Shown here piece after piece: positions 46,087-54,342 of a DNA stretch of 64,000 nt. Position numbers and translations under genes: made by a program. Source of the stretch: Shinella lacus (lineage in GTDB: Bacteria; Pseudomonadota; Alphaproteobacteria; Rhizobiales; Rhizobiaceae); assembly GCF_010994755.1 (NCBI RefSeq), contig NZ_WHSB02000022.1, positions 31,298-95,297 of the forward strand, written 5' to 3'. The notes under the pieces are model-generated. The model saw only the letters and a list, made by a program, of their open reading frames with translations, did no database searches and was not told where the DNA came from. Position 1 is the stretch's first letter, and every line of letters starts with the position of its first letter.

Positions 46087-47634
46087 ATGGATGAAAACAG
46101 AATCTTGCGCGTGGCGCTCGACTGGGAGGTTGCGGGCATCGATCCGCCACGCGCCGGCGGCGGATGGAATACGGGGCGGGTCGTGCAGCATACGCATGAG
46201 AGTCTCGTCGAAAACGATTTCGGCGCACCGCCCGAAACGCCGGATGCACCACCCCTGGTCATACCGTGGCTGGCGGAAACGGTAGAGATTTCCGCGGACA
46301 TGAAACGCTTCGTGTTCAAGCTCCGCCCCGGTGTGCGCTTCCACGATGGCGCAGTGCTTGATGCCGAAGCGGTGGTGGCAAACTACGCACGGTTCTGGGA
46401 TGCTCGATCTCCGCTCTATTCGCCGGTGGCCGCCGACTTCAATCGTGCCGGCGTCGAGACCATCACACGGATCGAAGCGCTCGACCCGATGACGGTCGCG
46501 TTTGTTCACGGTACGCCGGCGCCGGATTTCCTGCGATACATGACGGAGCAGGACGCGCCGGGCGCCCAGGCCCTCGTCAGCCCCAATGCGCTGCGCAGCC
46601 GAGGCCCGGAGGGCTGTATCGATCTCGCCCCCGGGACCGGGCCTTTCTGTTTTCACCGCCGGTTCGACACGCAAGGCGGCTCCGCGGTCGAGCTTCGTGC
46701 AAATGAGGACTACTGGAAGGAACGCCCATGGCTCTCCGGCATCCGGTTCCTTCCATTTCCCAACCTTGACGATCGGGTTCGCGCGCTGACCGAAGGCGTC
46801 GTTGATATTGCCTACAGTCTTGAGGGCGCCGACCTTGATGATCTCGCCGCACGCGGGTTCCAGGTACCGGCGTTCTCACCCCCTTATCTCTGGTATCTGG
46901 TTTTCAATCTTCGCGACCCGGTCATGGCAGACGTCCGGATACGCCGCGCGATAGCCCATGCGATCGATCGCGATGCGCTCAGTGACAGCCTCTTCCCAGG
47001 TGCAACGCTCCCCGCGCGAAGTGCCCTGCCGCCGGGCTCCCCTGCCCATGATACCGGCGCCGTTGAGCACTATCCCTACGATCCGGCGCGTGCCCGGTCC
47101 TTGTTGAACGAGGCAGGTATCAGCGGGGAGTTCGTGCTGAGGGCAATTGCCGCGCGGGCAGGATCAGCCCAGTTGAACCCGGCGGCGATCCAGAGGCGGA
47201 TCGCCGAGGACCTCGCCCGGATCGGCATTCGGCTGGAAACCGACATCTACGACGATTGGATCGGCTATTTCAGGAGTTGGCGCCACGGAACGAACCCCGG
47301 CGTTTCAATCAGCGAGATGAGCTGGGGCATGTCATCGGATCTGTGGCTCCATCAGGTCCTGCATAGTAGGAACCGCCCGCCGATCGGCTACAATGCAGGC
47401 CACGTTGCAGACAAGGCGCTGGATAACCTCCTGGACGCCGCATCCCGGGAGGTGAATGCGACGAAACGGATCAGCCACTATCGGGCGGCCGATGCACGGG
47501 TCATGGAGACCCTGCCGATCCTCCCCCTGCTCACGTCACGCCGCGGTATGCTGGCCTTCGCGTGCCGCGTCCAAGGGCTGAACGTCGTGAACCAGTGCTG
47601 GCAGGATTTTAGCAATGTGCGATTGTCGCGATAA
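46087..47634 (+). CDS. ABC transporter substrate-binding protein, family 5 (dipeptide/oligopeptide type)
   Basis: 515 residues with the family-5 fold: LRPGVRFHDGAVLDAEAVVA, IDLAPGTGPFCF, FNLRDPVMADVRIRRAIAHA and DPARARSLLNEAG. It has no recognisable signal peptide: the chosen ATG (GGAG eight bases before) gives MDENRILRVALDWE, which is already the start of the mature fold, and no in-frame start lies upstream. No permease or ATPase genes accompany it. It may therefore be an orphan binding protein, or its exported start has been lost. Divergent from the M24 gene, sharing motif C. Confidence 0.82.
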   Translation: MDENRILRVALDWEVAGIDPPRAGGGWNTGRVVQHTHESLVENDFGAPPETPDAPPLVIPWLAETVEISADMKRFVFKLRPGVRFHDGAVLDAEAVVANYARFWDARSPLYSPVAADFNRAGVETITRIEALDPMTVAFVHGTPAPDFLRYMTEQDAPGAQALVSPNALRSRGPEGCIDLAPGTGPFCFHRRFDTQGGSAVELRANEDYWKERPWLSGIRFLPFPNLDDRVRALTEGVVDIAYSLEGADLDDLAARGFQVPAFSPPYLWYLVFNLRDPVMADVRIRRAIAHAIDRDALSDSLFPGATLPARSALPPGSPAHDTGAVEHYPYDPARARSLLNEAGISGEFVLRAIAARAGSAQLNPAAIQRRIAEDLARIGIRLETDIYDDWIGYFRSWRHGTNPGVSISEMSWGMSSDLWLHQVLHSRNRPPIGYNAGHVADKALDNLLDAASREVNATKRISHYRAADARVMETLPILPLLTSRRGMLAFACRVQGLNVVNQCWQDFSNVRLSR

Positions 47635-47756
47635 ACATGCCGCACGGCCGACCCAGTTGGGTCGGCCCCAATACCTGCCCTCCCCGTTTGAGGTGCGGAA
47701 CAAAAGCAGCGCCAAACAATCAGCCATATCAAAGGATTGACCACAAAATCCGTTGC

Positions 47757-48431
47757 TTATTCCGCGTAGATCATTTTCTTAGTCATGCCACCATCGACAA
47801 TCAGCGTTTGCCCGGTAACAAAACCGGCGGAAACCAAGTAGAGCACGGCTTCGGCAATGTCCTGCGGTCGGCCAACGCGGCCGACAGGATGCTGCGCTTC
47901 ATCCTCCTCGCGCAGATTTGTCGCATCCGTGATCCAGCCCGGCGCAATCGTGTTGACGCGGATTTTCGGACCGAGCTGAACAGCGAGAGCCTGTGCGAGG
48001 GACACCATGCCGCCCTTTGCCGCGGCATAGGCAAAATCAACGCCTTCCGACATCAAGGCGCGCGTGGAAGCCATCATGATGATGGAGCCGCCATTCCCGA
48101 GCAAGGGCTTTGCAGCGCGCGACATCAGGAAGGTGCCGGTCAAATGGCTTCCGACCGTGCTGTTCCACTGTTCCAGCGAGGCTTCATCAAGTCGCATGAA
48201 CGTGTCGAAGACAAGCCCGCCATTGTTGACGAGAAGATCAAGCCGATCCCAGCCGAGTTTACGAAAAGCTTCATTCACCGAGGCTTCGCTGGAAAGGTCG
48301 CAATGGATCTGCAGGCCGAGTGCCCCTTCCTTCAGATCAAAGGATGCAACCTCCCACCCGTCGCGCAGTAAATGGGCGCAGATCGCCTGGCCGATCAGGC
48401 CGGAGCCACCTGTAACAATCGCACGTTTCAT
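47757..48431 (-). CDS. SDR family oxidoreductase
   Basis: 224-residue short-chain dehydrogenase, slightly short. Cofactor motif TGGSGLIG at residues 7-14, LLVNNGGLV, the catalytic YAAAKGG with Ser in the preceding MASTRA region, and the C-terminal VTGQTLIVDGGMTKK. ATG at 48431 with AGGAAAGG eight bases before. It is convergent with the binding-protein gene and followed upstream by the uvrA remnant. Substrate unknown. Confidence 0.88.
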   Translation of the reverse strand: MKRAIVTGGSGLIGQAICAHLLRDGWEVASFDLKEGALGLQIHCDLSSEASVNEAFRKLGWDRLDLLVNNGGLVFDTFMRLDEASLEQWNSTVGSHLTGTFLMSRAAKPLLGNGGSIIMMASTRALMSEGVDFAYAAAKGGMVSLAQALAVQLGPKIRVNTIAPGWITDATNLREEDEAQHPVGRVGRPQDIAEAVLYLVSAGFVTGQTLIVDGGMTKKMIYAE

Positions 48432-48501
48432 GAACAATACCTTTCCTACGACAATGTTAAAAATGGATAGAGCGTTGTTTTACACCGCATCCTAACGAGA
48501 T

Positions 48502-48618
48502 TTACAGCGCCATTTTGAGATAGGGCGCGGTCAGACTCCCTTTTTGCTTCGGCGAAATCGCGGGGATCCAGCAGCGCTGATGCGGCCGCCGTCTTCTCCC
48601 GCCCCCGAGCCTTGATCG
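48502..48618 (-). pseudogene. 3' remnant of a uvrA paralogue
   Basis: On the minus strand this segment reads, with small frameshifts, PRD-FAEA ... [15 protein letters not shown], matching the last residues of the intact UvrA-like protein at 39607 ([20 protein letters not shown]). Base-level similarity extends back through a GAAGACGGCGG block corresponding to the GAGEDGG region. It is the 3' end of the uvrA copy whose 5' part lies at 52160-52284, with the bestrophin/bd-oxidase genes in between. Confidence 0.82.
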
Positions 48619-48630
48619 ACGACACCTTAG

Positions 48631-49527
48631 CTAATGCAGGATTGATTTCTCGGGCTTCATTGGCGGCGGCAAATCGCGTTCTCCCAACAGCGACAACATT
48701 TCCCGCTCAATCGTACGCTTCAGCGCATAAACCGGAAGACAGTTCGGCTCGAAGCCGAATGGATCTTCCAGCTCGTGGCCAAGAGCATCAAGACCAAAAA
48801 AGGTGTAGGCGATAAGTAACGCCGGCAAGAGCGTCCACCAACCGACCGATCCTGCGAGGGAAAAGGGCAGCATCACACAAAAGATAAGTGCGGTGCGGTG
48901 AAGAAGCAGGGAATAAGCGAAGGGCACTGGCGTCATGGATATTCTCTCGCATGCGGCCTGAACTTTGGACAGTGAGCGAATTTCGTCTTCCAGGACGGAG
49001 TAATGGATCGGAGTGATGGAGCCTTCCTGCATTAGTGTCAGCAATCGGCGGCCCATCCGGTCGAGCACAGCGTTGGTGACGTTAGGGACTTCCGCTTCAC
49101 TGCCAATGTCTATCCACGGTTCGATGGCGGCGATTTCCGACTGGCCACGAAGGCGAGCGGCGAGCCCACAGGCAAAGCCACACACGCCACGCAACAGTTC
49201 GCGTCGTTCGTCCTCCGGCAAGAGCAATGTCTCGCGCCCAAGTGAACGTGCGGAGATGATCAGTTCACCCCATAACTGCCGCCCCTCCCACCAGCGTGCG
49301 TAACACGTATTGTTTCGGAAGCTCATGAAAACGGAAAGCGCTATGCCTATCAAAGTGAAAGGGATGGCCGAGATGCGCGCGAAGATGCCGGGATGCTCCT
49401 GAGCGGCCAGGACGGCGATAGCACTGACGACGGCAATCAGGCCTAGCTTACCGACGATGCGCGGCAGAATGGAGCCATTCACCGTAAGAAGTATATCCTG
49501 AAGTCTGGGTTTCGATCGCACGATCAT
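48631..49527 (-). CDS. Bestrophin family (UPF0187) anion channel
   Basis: 298-residue membrane protein with four predicted membrane segments, of bacterial bestrophin type. Seen: the family motif NNTCYARWWEGRQLWGELI after the second membrane segment, and HRTALIFCVMLPFSLAG followed by WWTLLPALLIAYTFFGLDAL and LEDPFGFEPNCLP. Such proteins form pentameric anion/cation channels in the inner membrane. Last gene of the block inserted between the two uvrA remnants, 66 bases after DUF2474; possibly transcribed with the oxidase. Confidence 0.88.
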   Translation of the reverse strand: MIVRSKPRLQDILLTVNGSILPRIVGKLGLIAVVSAIAVLAAQEHPGIFARISAIPFTLIGIALSVFMSFRNNTCYARWWEGRQLWGELIISARSLGRETLLLPEDERRELLRGVCGFACGLAARLRGQSEIAAIEPWIDIGSEAEVPNVTNAVLDRMGRRLLTLMQEGSITPIHYSVLEDEIRSLSKVQAACERISMTPVPFAYSLLLHRTALIFCVMLPFSLAGSVGWWTLLPALLIAYTFFGLDALGHELEDPFGFEPNCLPVYALKRTIEREMLSLLGERDLPPPMKPEKSILH

Positions 49528-49593
49528 GGTCGTTAGAATGGCCTTGTAAGTGGTTGGGAAGCTATCATCGACTCCGGGTTTCGCCTGTAACGC

Positions 49594-49710
49594 TTAGGGC
49601 GCAAGCACCATGCGAATGAGTTGCGCGACCAGTCCTAGCGTGCCGACGCTGGTGACCCAGATGATGACCATCCAAGCGAGCCGGCGGGTGAAAGATCGGG
49701 GTTCGTCCAT
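49594..49710 (-). CDS. DUF2474 family small membrane protein of bd-type oxidase (CydX-like)
   Basis: A 38-residue open frame, MDEPRSFTRRLAWMVIIWV then TSVGTLGLVAQLIRMVLAP: a short basic N-terminus and one membrane helix. This is the DUF2474 pattern found immediately after cydB in cyanide-insensitive oxidase operons and thought to be an accessory subunit like CydX. The ATG overlaps the cydB stop (ATGA-type). Easily missed because of its size. Confidence 0.82.
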   Translation of the reverse strand: MDEPRSFTRRLAWMVIIWVTSVGTLGLVAQLIRMVLAP

Positions 49711-50720
49711 CAGTGATAACCGTGAGTGCCAACCTTGCCGCGGAACACCCAATAGGCCCAACCGGTATAGGCAAGAATGATTGGAATGATCACGGCCGCG
49801 CCTACCAGCATGAAGAGCTGGCTTTGCGGCGGAGCGGCGGCATCCCAAATGGTCACTGCGCGCGGGACGACGTAGGGGTATATGCTGATCCCAAGACCGA
49901 CGAATCCGAGAAAGAACAGGCCAAGCGCCGTCATGAAGGGAAGCCGCTCAGCCCCGCGTTTCAGGCCCCAGAAAAACGTCACCGCACAAATTGCCACCAG
50001 CAACGGAACCTGGGCCGTAAGAAGGACGCCAGGTATCGCGAACCAACGTCGCCAGTAATCATAGGTGAGGAACGGCGTGGCCGCGCTCACAGCGCCAAGG
50101 ACGACAAGCGTCGCCACGCCGAGGGGAAGAGCAAGACGGCGGGCGCGCTCTTGAGTGCTTCCCTCGGTTTTCCATATCAGCCAGGTGGCTCCGAGAAGCG
50201 CGTATCCGACGACGACTGCAGCACCGGTAAGCAGGCTGAACGGGCTCAACCAGTCCAGCCAACCGCCGGCATAGGCATCATTCTCGACGTGCACGCCTTG
50301 CAAGATGGCGCCCAGCGTCATTCCTTGTGTGAATGCGGCCAGGACCGAACCAAGGCTGAAGGCGACATCCCAGAATGCCCGATGACGCGCGTCCCGCCAG
50401 CGGAACTCGAACGCCACTCCACGAAACACGAGCCCGAGTAACATGGCGATGATCAGCGGGTACGTGGCAGGCAGAATGATGGCGTAGGCGAGCGGGAAGG
50501 CGGCGAACAGCCCGCCTCCGCCCAACACGAGCCATGTTTCATTGCCATCCCAGACGGGAGCAATAGAATTCATCGACTGGTCGCGTTCCTCGCCCACCGA
50601 AAAGGTCGGGAAGAGGATGCCGATGCCCAGATCGAAGCCGTCCATGACGACATAAGCGAAGACGGCAAAGCCGATGATTCCGGCCCAGATCGTGGTGAGG
50701 TCGATGTCTGCCATATTCAT
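49710..50720 (-). CDS. cioB: Cytochrome bd-type (cyanide-insensitive) quinol oxidase subunit II
   Basis: 336 residues with eight to nine membrane segments. Seen: VVMDGFDLGIGILFP at the N-terminus, the conserved WDGNETWLVLGGGGLFAAFPLAYA, and FRGVAFEFRWRD. Normal CydB/CioB length. The ATG at 50720 overlaps the subunit I stop (ATGA). Partner of subunit I in a haem-copper-independent terminal quinol oxidase. Confidence 0.93.
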   Translation of the reverse strand: MNMADIDLTTIWAGIIGFAVFAYVVMDGFDLGIGILFPTFSVGEERDQSMNSIAPVWDGNETWLVLGGGGLFAAFPLAYAIILPATYPLIIAMLLGLVFRGVAFEFRWRDARHRAFWDVAFSLGSVLAAFTQGMTLGAILQGVHVENDAYAGGWLDWLSPFSLLTGAAVVVGYALLGATWLIWKTEGSTQERARRLALPLGVATLVVLGAVSAATPFLTYDYWRRWFAIPGVLLTAQVPLLVAICAVTFFWGLKRGAERLPFMTALGLFFLGFVGLGISIYPYVVPRAVTIWDAAAPPQSQLFMLVGAAVIIPIILAYTGWAYWVFRGKVGTHGYH

Positions 50721-52129
50721 GCCTTCCGCTCGGTTGAGGTCGCTACGGCTGCGGCCGGCGTAATTCCAGCCGCGCGTTGCGGAATTTTGGGCGGCTCCGG
50801 CTCACCTGCCTGCGGAGGCTTTGCCATCATTCGGAGCATGTAATAGGTTCCGGCACCAAAAGCGCTGAAGTACACAACGATGAACGCGATCAGCGAGGTT
50901 GCAACGGCCGCGGCGTCCAAGGGTGAATGAGATTCCGAGGTTCGTAACAGGCCATAGACGGTGAAGGGTTGCCGCCCGACCTCGGTCGTCACCCAGCCGG
51001 CGAGCACTGCGACAAAGCCCGATGGCCCGAGGGCGATCGAAGCGCGATGCAGCCAGCTCCAGTCATAGAGCGCGCCACGCCAACGTGCGAGAAGGCTCCA
51101 TAAGCCCAGCCCAAGCATCGCAAAGCCGAGGCCGACCATGATCCGGAACGACCAGAAGACAATCGGGACCGGCGGCCATTGATCGCGAGGGAAGTCGGAA
51201 AGTCCGGGCAGTGGTGCGTTCGGGTCATGCTTCAAAATCAACGATCCGAGCTGAGGCACTTCGAGCTTGTAGTGAACCTCCGCCGTCTCATTGCTCGGCA
51301 ATCCGAACAGGATCAATGATGCGCCATTGGGACTAGGCTCGTAATGCCCTTCCATTGCAAGGACCTTGGCAGGCTGATGTTCGAGAGTATTGAGGCCATG
51401 GGCGTCGCCGACAAAAATCTGGATCGGCGTCAGAAGCGCGGCCATCCACATTGCCATCGAGAACATCTTGCGCGCGCCAAGGTTGGCACGGTCCCGCAAG
51501 AGGTGCCATGCCCCGACAGCTCCCACGACCATCGCCGTTGTCAGATAGGCCCCAATTACAGTGTGGACGAGGCGGTAGGGAAAGCTTGGATTGAAGATGA
51601 TCGGAAGCCACGAACCAGCCGGGACGAACTGCCCCTTCTCATTGATCGCATAGCCGGCTGGTGTCTGCATCCAGCTGTTGACCGAAATAATCCATGTCGC
51701 CGAGATCAGCGTTCCGAGAGCGACCATACAGGTGGCGAAGAAATGCAGCCTTTTCCCGACCTTGTTCATCCCGAACAGCATGACGCCGAGGAAGCCTGCT
51801 TCCAGGAAGAACGCGGTGAGAACCTCATACGCCATTAATGGGCCGATGACGGGACCGGCCTTGGTCGAGAAAACCGACCAGTTCGTTCCAAACTGATAGG
51901 ACATGACCACACCGGAGACCACGCCCATACCGAAAGCGATGGCGAAGATCTTTAGCCAATAGCGGTAGAGATTGGCGTAGACGCCGTTTCCCGTCTTCAG
52001 CCATAATCCCTCAAGCACCATAAGGTAGCTTGCCGTGCCTATGGAGAAGGCCGGGAAAATAAAATGAAAAGAAACCGTGAACGCGAATTGCGCGCGGGCT
52101 AGGATCACTGCATCGAGATTCTCAAACAC
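50717..52129 (-). CDS. cioA: Cytochrome bd-type (cyanide-insensitive) quinol oxidase subunit I
   Basis: 470 residues. Haem-ligand His in FTVSFHFIFPAFSIG near residue 20, further conserved His/Met positions in the membrane core, and the WVTTEVGRQPFTVYGLLRT motif near 390. The quinol loop between LPSNETAEVH and FPRDQWPP is short, which marks the CIO branch rather than E. coli CydA. Its upstream flank is only about 30 bases before uvrA remnant sequence begins, so it has little room for its own promoter and may be read from the uvrB side. Confidence 0.93.
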   Translation of the reverse strand: MFENLDAVILARAQFAFTVSFHFIFPAFSIGTASYLMVLEGLWLKTGNGVYANLYRYWLKIFAIAFGMGVVSGVVMSYQFGTNWSVFSTKAGPVIGPLMAYEVLTAFFLEAGFLGVMLFGMNKVGKRLHFFATCMVALGTLISATWIISVNSWMQTPAGYAINEKGQFVPAGSWLPIIFNPSFPYRLVHTVIGAYLTTAMVVGAVGAWHLLRDRANLGARKMFSMAMWMAALLTPIQIFVGDAHGLNTLEHQPAKVLAMEGHYEPSPNGASLILFGLPSNETAEVHYKLEVPQLGSLILKHDPNAPLPGLSDFPRDQWPPVPIVFWSFRIMVGLGFAMLGLGLWSLLARWRGALYDWSWLHRASIALGPSGFVAVLAGWVTTEVGRQPFTVYGLLRTSESHSPLDAAAVATSLIAFIVVYFSAFGAGTYYMLRMMAKPPQAGEPEPPKIPQRAAGITPAAAVATSTERKA

Positions 52130-52159
52130 GATTTTTCCTTCCTACTTGTTCCCGACCAG

Positions 52160-52284
52160 ATCATCAGGCACCATCGTCTCCTCGGTCGCGGCATAGACGC
52201 GACCGATCCTGTGGCATGTCGGGCAGGCCCGGCCACGATGTTGGGTGAGAGATCCTATCGGCTGATGGCTCGGATATCCGCGCC
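52160..52284 (-). pseudogene. 5'-proximal remnant of a uvrA paralogue directly after uvrB
   Basis: On the minus strand this reads LSPNIVAG, then after a one-base deletion CPTCHRIGRVYAATEETMVP-DD, which matches residues about 135-180 of the intact UvrA-like protein ([20 protein letters not shown]...). By eye about 80 percent identical in bases over this part. It starts 15 bases after the uvrB stop and ends 30 bases before cioA. The first ~135 codons and everything after residue ~180 are gone; the 3' end survives at 48502-48618. Confidence 0.85.
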
Positions 52285-52298
52285 ATCCATGACTACGC

Positions 52299-54275
52299 TC
52301 AGAGGTAGATAAACTGGCGATATAGCCTGTCCAGCCGCTGGCGAATGTCTTCTACTTGGCTTTCGTCACCGCTATCGGCTGCTGCCAGCAGACCGTGCTC
52401 GGCGGTGGTGATCCGATCACAAAGATCGGACAGGTTTTCGCAAAACTCCTCCGTGTGAATCGAAGGTTCGACAGCGGGCGATTGCTCGGATGCGAGCTTT
52501 CGCATGGATGAGGAAGGCGTAACACCGTTCTCTTCGTTGAAGGCAATCTGACGCTCCCTGCGGTTGCTGGTCTCGTCCATCGCCCGCCTCATCGCCGGCG
52601 TCACGATATCAGCATAGAGGACCGCTTTGCCGTTCACGTTGCGGGCGACGCGTCCGATCATCTGGATGAGAGCTTGTGCCGAGCGCAGGAATCCGGCGCG
52701 GTCCGCGTCGAGAATGGCGATCAGGGAAGCCTCTGGAATATCCAGCCCCTCGCGTAGAAGGCTGATGCCGATCAGGACGTCGAATTCTCCGGCACGCAGA
52801 CCGTTGATGATCTCGATCCGGTCTTCGACCTTGATATCCGAATGCATGTACCGCACCCGGATACCCTTGCTCTCAAGGAAGGCATTCAGCTCTTCGGTGG
52901 CAACTTTCGTGAGCGTCGTCACGAGCACCCGCTCGTTTCTTTTCGCGCGCTCCGTTATCTCATTGAGCAGATCGTCTATTGCCCCTTCGGATGGTCTGAC
53001 TTCGACTTCCGGATCGAGCAGCCCCGTCGGCCGCGCAATCTGCTCGACGACGCGATCTTTCGACACGTTCAGCTCGTATGTCCCAGGGGTCGCGGAAACA
53101 AAGATCGTCTGAGGCTTGATGGCCTCGAATTGCTTGAAGCTCAGCGGATGGCTGTTCTTCGAGGACGGCAGACGGAATCCAAAGTCGATCAACGTGTCCT
53201 TGCGGCTCTGATCGCCGCTGTACATGGCCGAGATTTGCGGAATCATCACATGCGACTCATCGACAAACAGCAGGCCGTCCTTCGGGAGGTAGTCGAGTAA
53301 GGTGATCGGAGGAAGGGAAGGATCGCGGCCGTTCAGGTAGCAGGCGTAGTTTTCCATCCCGGAGCAATAGCCGACCTGTCGCAACATTTCGGCGTCATTT
53401 GTAATGCGCTCGTACAGGCGCTCCGCTTCCACGAGACGGTTCTCGCTGGTCAATTCGGCGACTCGCTTTTCCATTTCTTCGAGGATTGCCGTGGCGGCCG
53501 TCTCCACCTGGCTTGCTGACGCCGCCAGAACCGTCTTCGGGGAGACCAGATAATGATCGATGCTCTCAAGCTGTCGTCCGGTGGCGGCATCGATCCAGTC
53601 GAGCGTGTCGATCACGCCATTCGACAGCTTGATGCGGATGGCCTTGTATTCCGAGTCCGCCGGAAAAACTTCGATCACATCGCCAGTGATGCGATAGGTC
53701 CCACGTTTGAGTTTGTGTTCGGTCCGATCGTATTGAAGTCTGGCAAAGCCAGAAAGAAGCTGGTTCAGGCTCAACCTCGCGCCCGGCGAGAGCGGAACTT
53801 GCAGCGCCCGATAGTCATCGGGATCGCCCATTCCATAGATGGACGATACCGAGGCGACGACGATCGTATCGCGGCGCTCGATGAGCGATTTGGTCGTGGA
53901 CAGCCGCAGGCGCTCAAGGTGTTCGTTGATAGCGGAGTCTTTCGGTATGAACCGATCATTGCCGGGGATGTACACTTCCGGTTGGAAATAGTCGTAATAC
54001 GAAACGAAATACTCCACCGCGTTCTCGGGGAAGAATTGCTTCATCTCGTCATAAAGCTGGGCGGTCAGCGTCTTGTTCGGCGCCAGGATCAACGTGGGGC
54101 GATTCTGGCGATGAATCACATTCGCCATCGTGAAGGTTTTGCCCGAACCCGTGATACCTTTCAGGGTCTGATGGTGTGCTCCATCCTCTATACCGGAGAT
54201 CAGCCGAGCGATGGCTTCGGGCTGGTCGCCCGCAGGAGTATATTGGGAATGCATTATGAATACGCCGGTCGACAT
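52299..54275 (-). CDS. uvrB: Excinuclease ABC subunit B (UvrB family) with divergent C-terminus
   Basis: 658 residues. Helicase-like UvrB: Walker A GITGSGKTFTMANV, the beta-hairpin region SYYDYFQPEVYIPG, LPKDGLLFVDESH (motif II), and LREGLDIPEASL/QMIGRVARN late motifs. The usual C-terminal UVR module that binds UvrC is not evident: the last 50 residues (ENLSDLCDRITTAEHG...RLYRQFIYL) diverge strongly. ATG at 54275 with a perfect AGGAGG seven bases before. Together with the short UvrA at 39607 it may belong to an accessory uvrBA system; whether it cooperates with UvrC is open. Confidence 0.92.
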   Translation of the reverse strand: MSTGVFIMHSQYTPAGDQPEAIARLISGIEDGAHHQTLKGITGSGKTFTMANVIHRQNRPTLILAPNKTLTAQLYDEMKQFFPENAVEYFVSYYDYFQPEVYIPGNDRFIPKDSAINEHLERLRLSTTKSLIERRDTIVVASVSSIYGMGDPDDYRALQVPLSPGARLSLNQLLSGFARLQYDRTEHKLKRGTYRITGDVIEVFPADSEYKAIRIKLSNGVIDTLDWIDAATGRQLESIDHYLVSPKTVLAASASQVETAATAILEEMEKRVAELTSENRLVEAERLYERITNDAEMLRQVGYCSGMENYACYLNGRDPSLPPITLLDYLPKDGLLFVDESHVMIPQISAMYSGDQSRKDTLIDFGFRLPSSKNSHPLSFKQFEAIKPQTIFVSATPGTYELNVSKDRVVEQIARPTGLLDPEVEVRPSEGAIDDLLNEITERAKRNERVLVTTLTKVATEELNAFLESKGIRVRYMHSDIKVEDRIEIINGLRAGEFDVLIGISLLREGLDIPEASLIAILDADRAGFLRSAQALIQMIGRVARNVNGKAVLYADIVTPAMRRAMDETSNRRERQIAFNEENGVTPSSSMRKLASEQSPAVEPSIHTEEFCENLSDLCDRITTAEHGLLAAADSGDESQVEDIRQRLDRLYRQFIYL

Positions 54276-54342
54276 TAGAACTCCTCCTGCCTGAGCCAGG
54301 CTATCGTTGATATGCGCCAGCTATCGCCGGCAGATCGCCCGA

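Noticed and set aside
48619..52159. bd-oxidase/bestrophin block as a transposon or integron cassette
   Set aside because: No transposase, terminal inverted repeats or target duplications could be seen at either edge; only the interruption of uvrA is supported.
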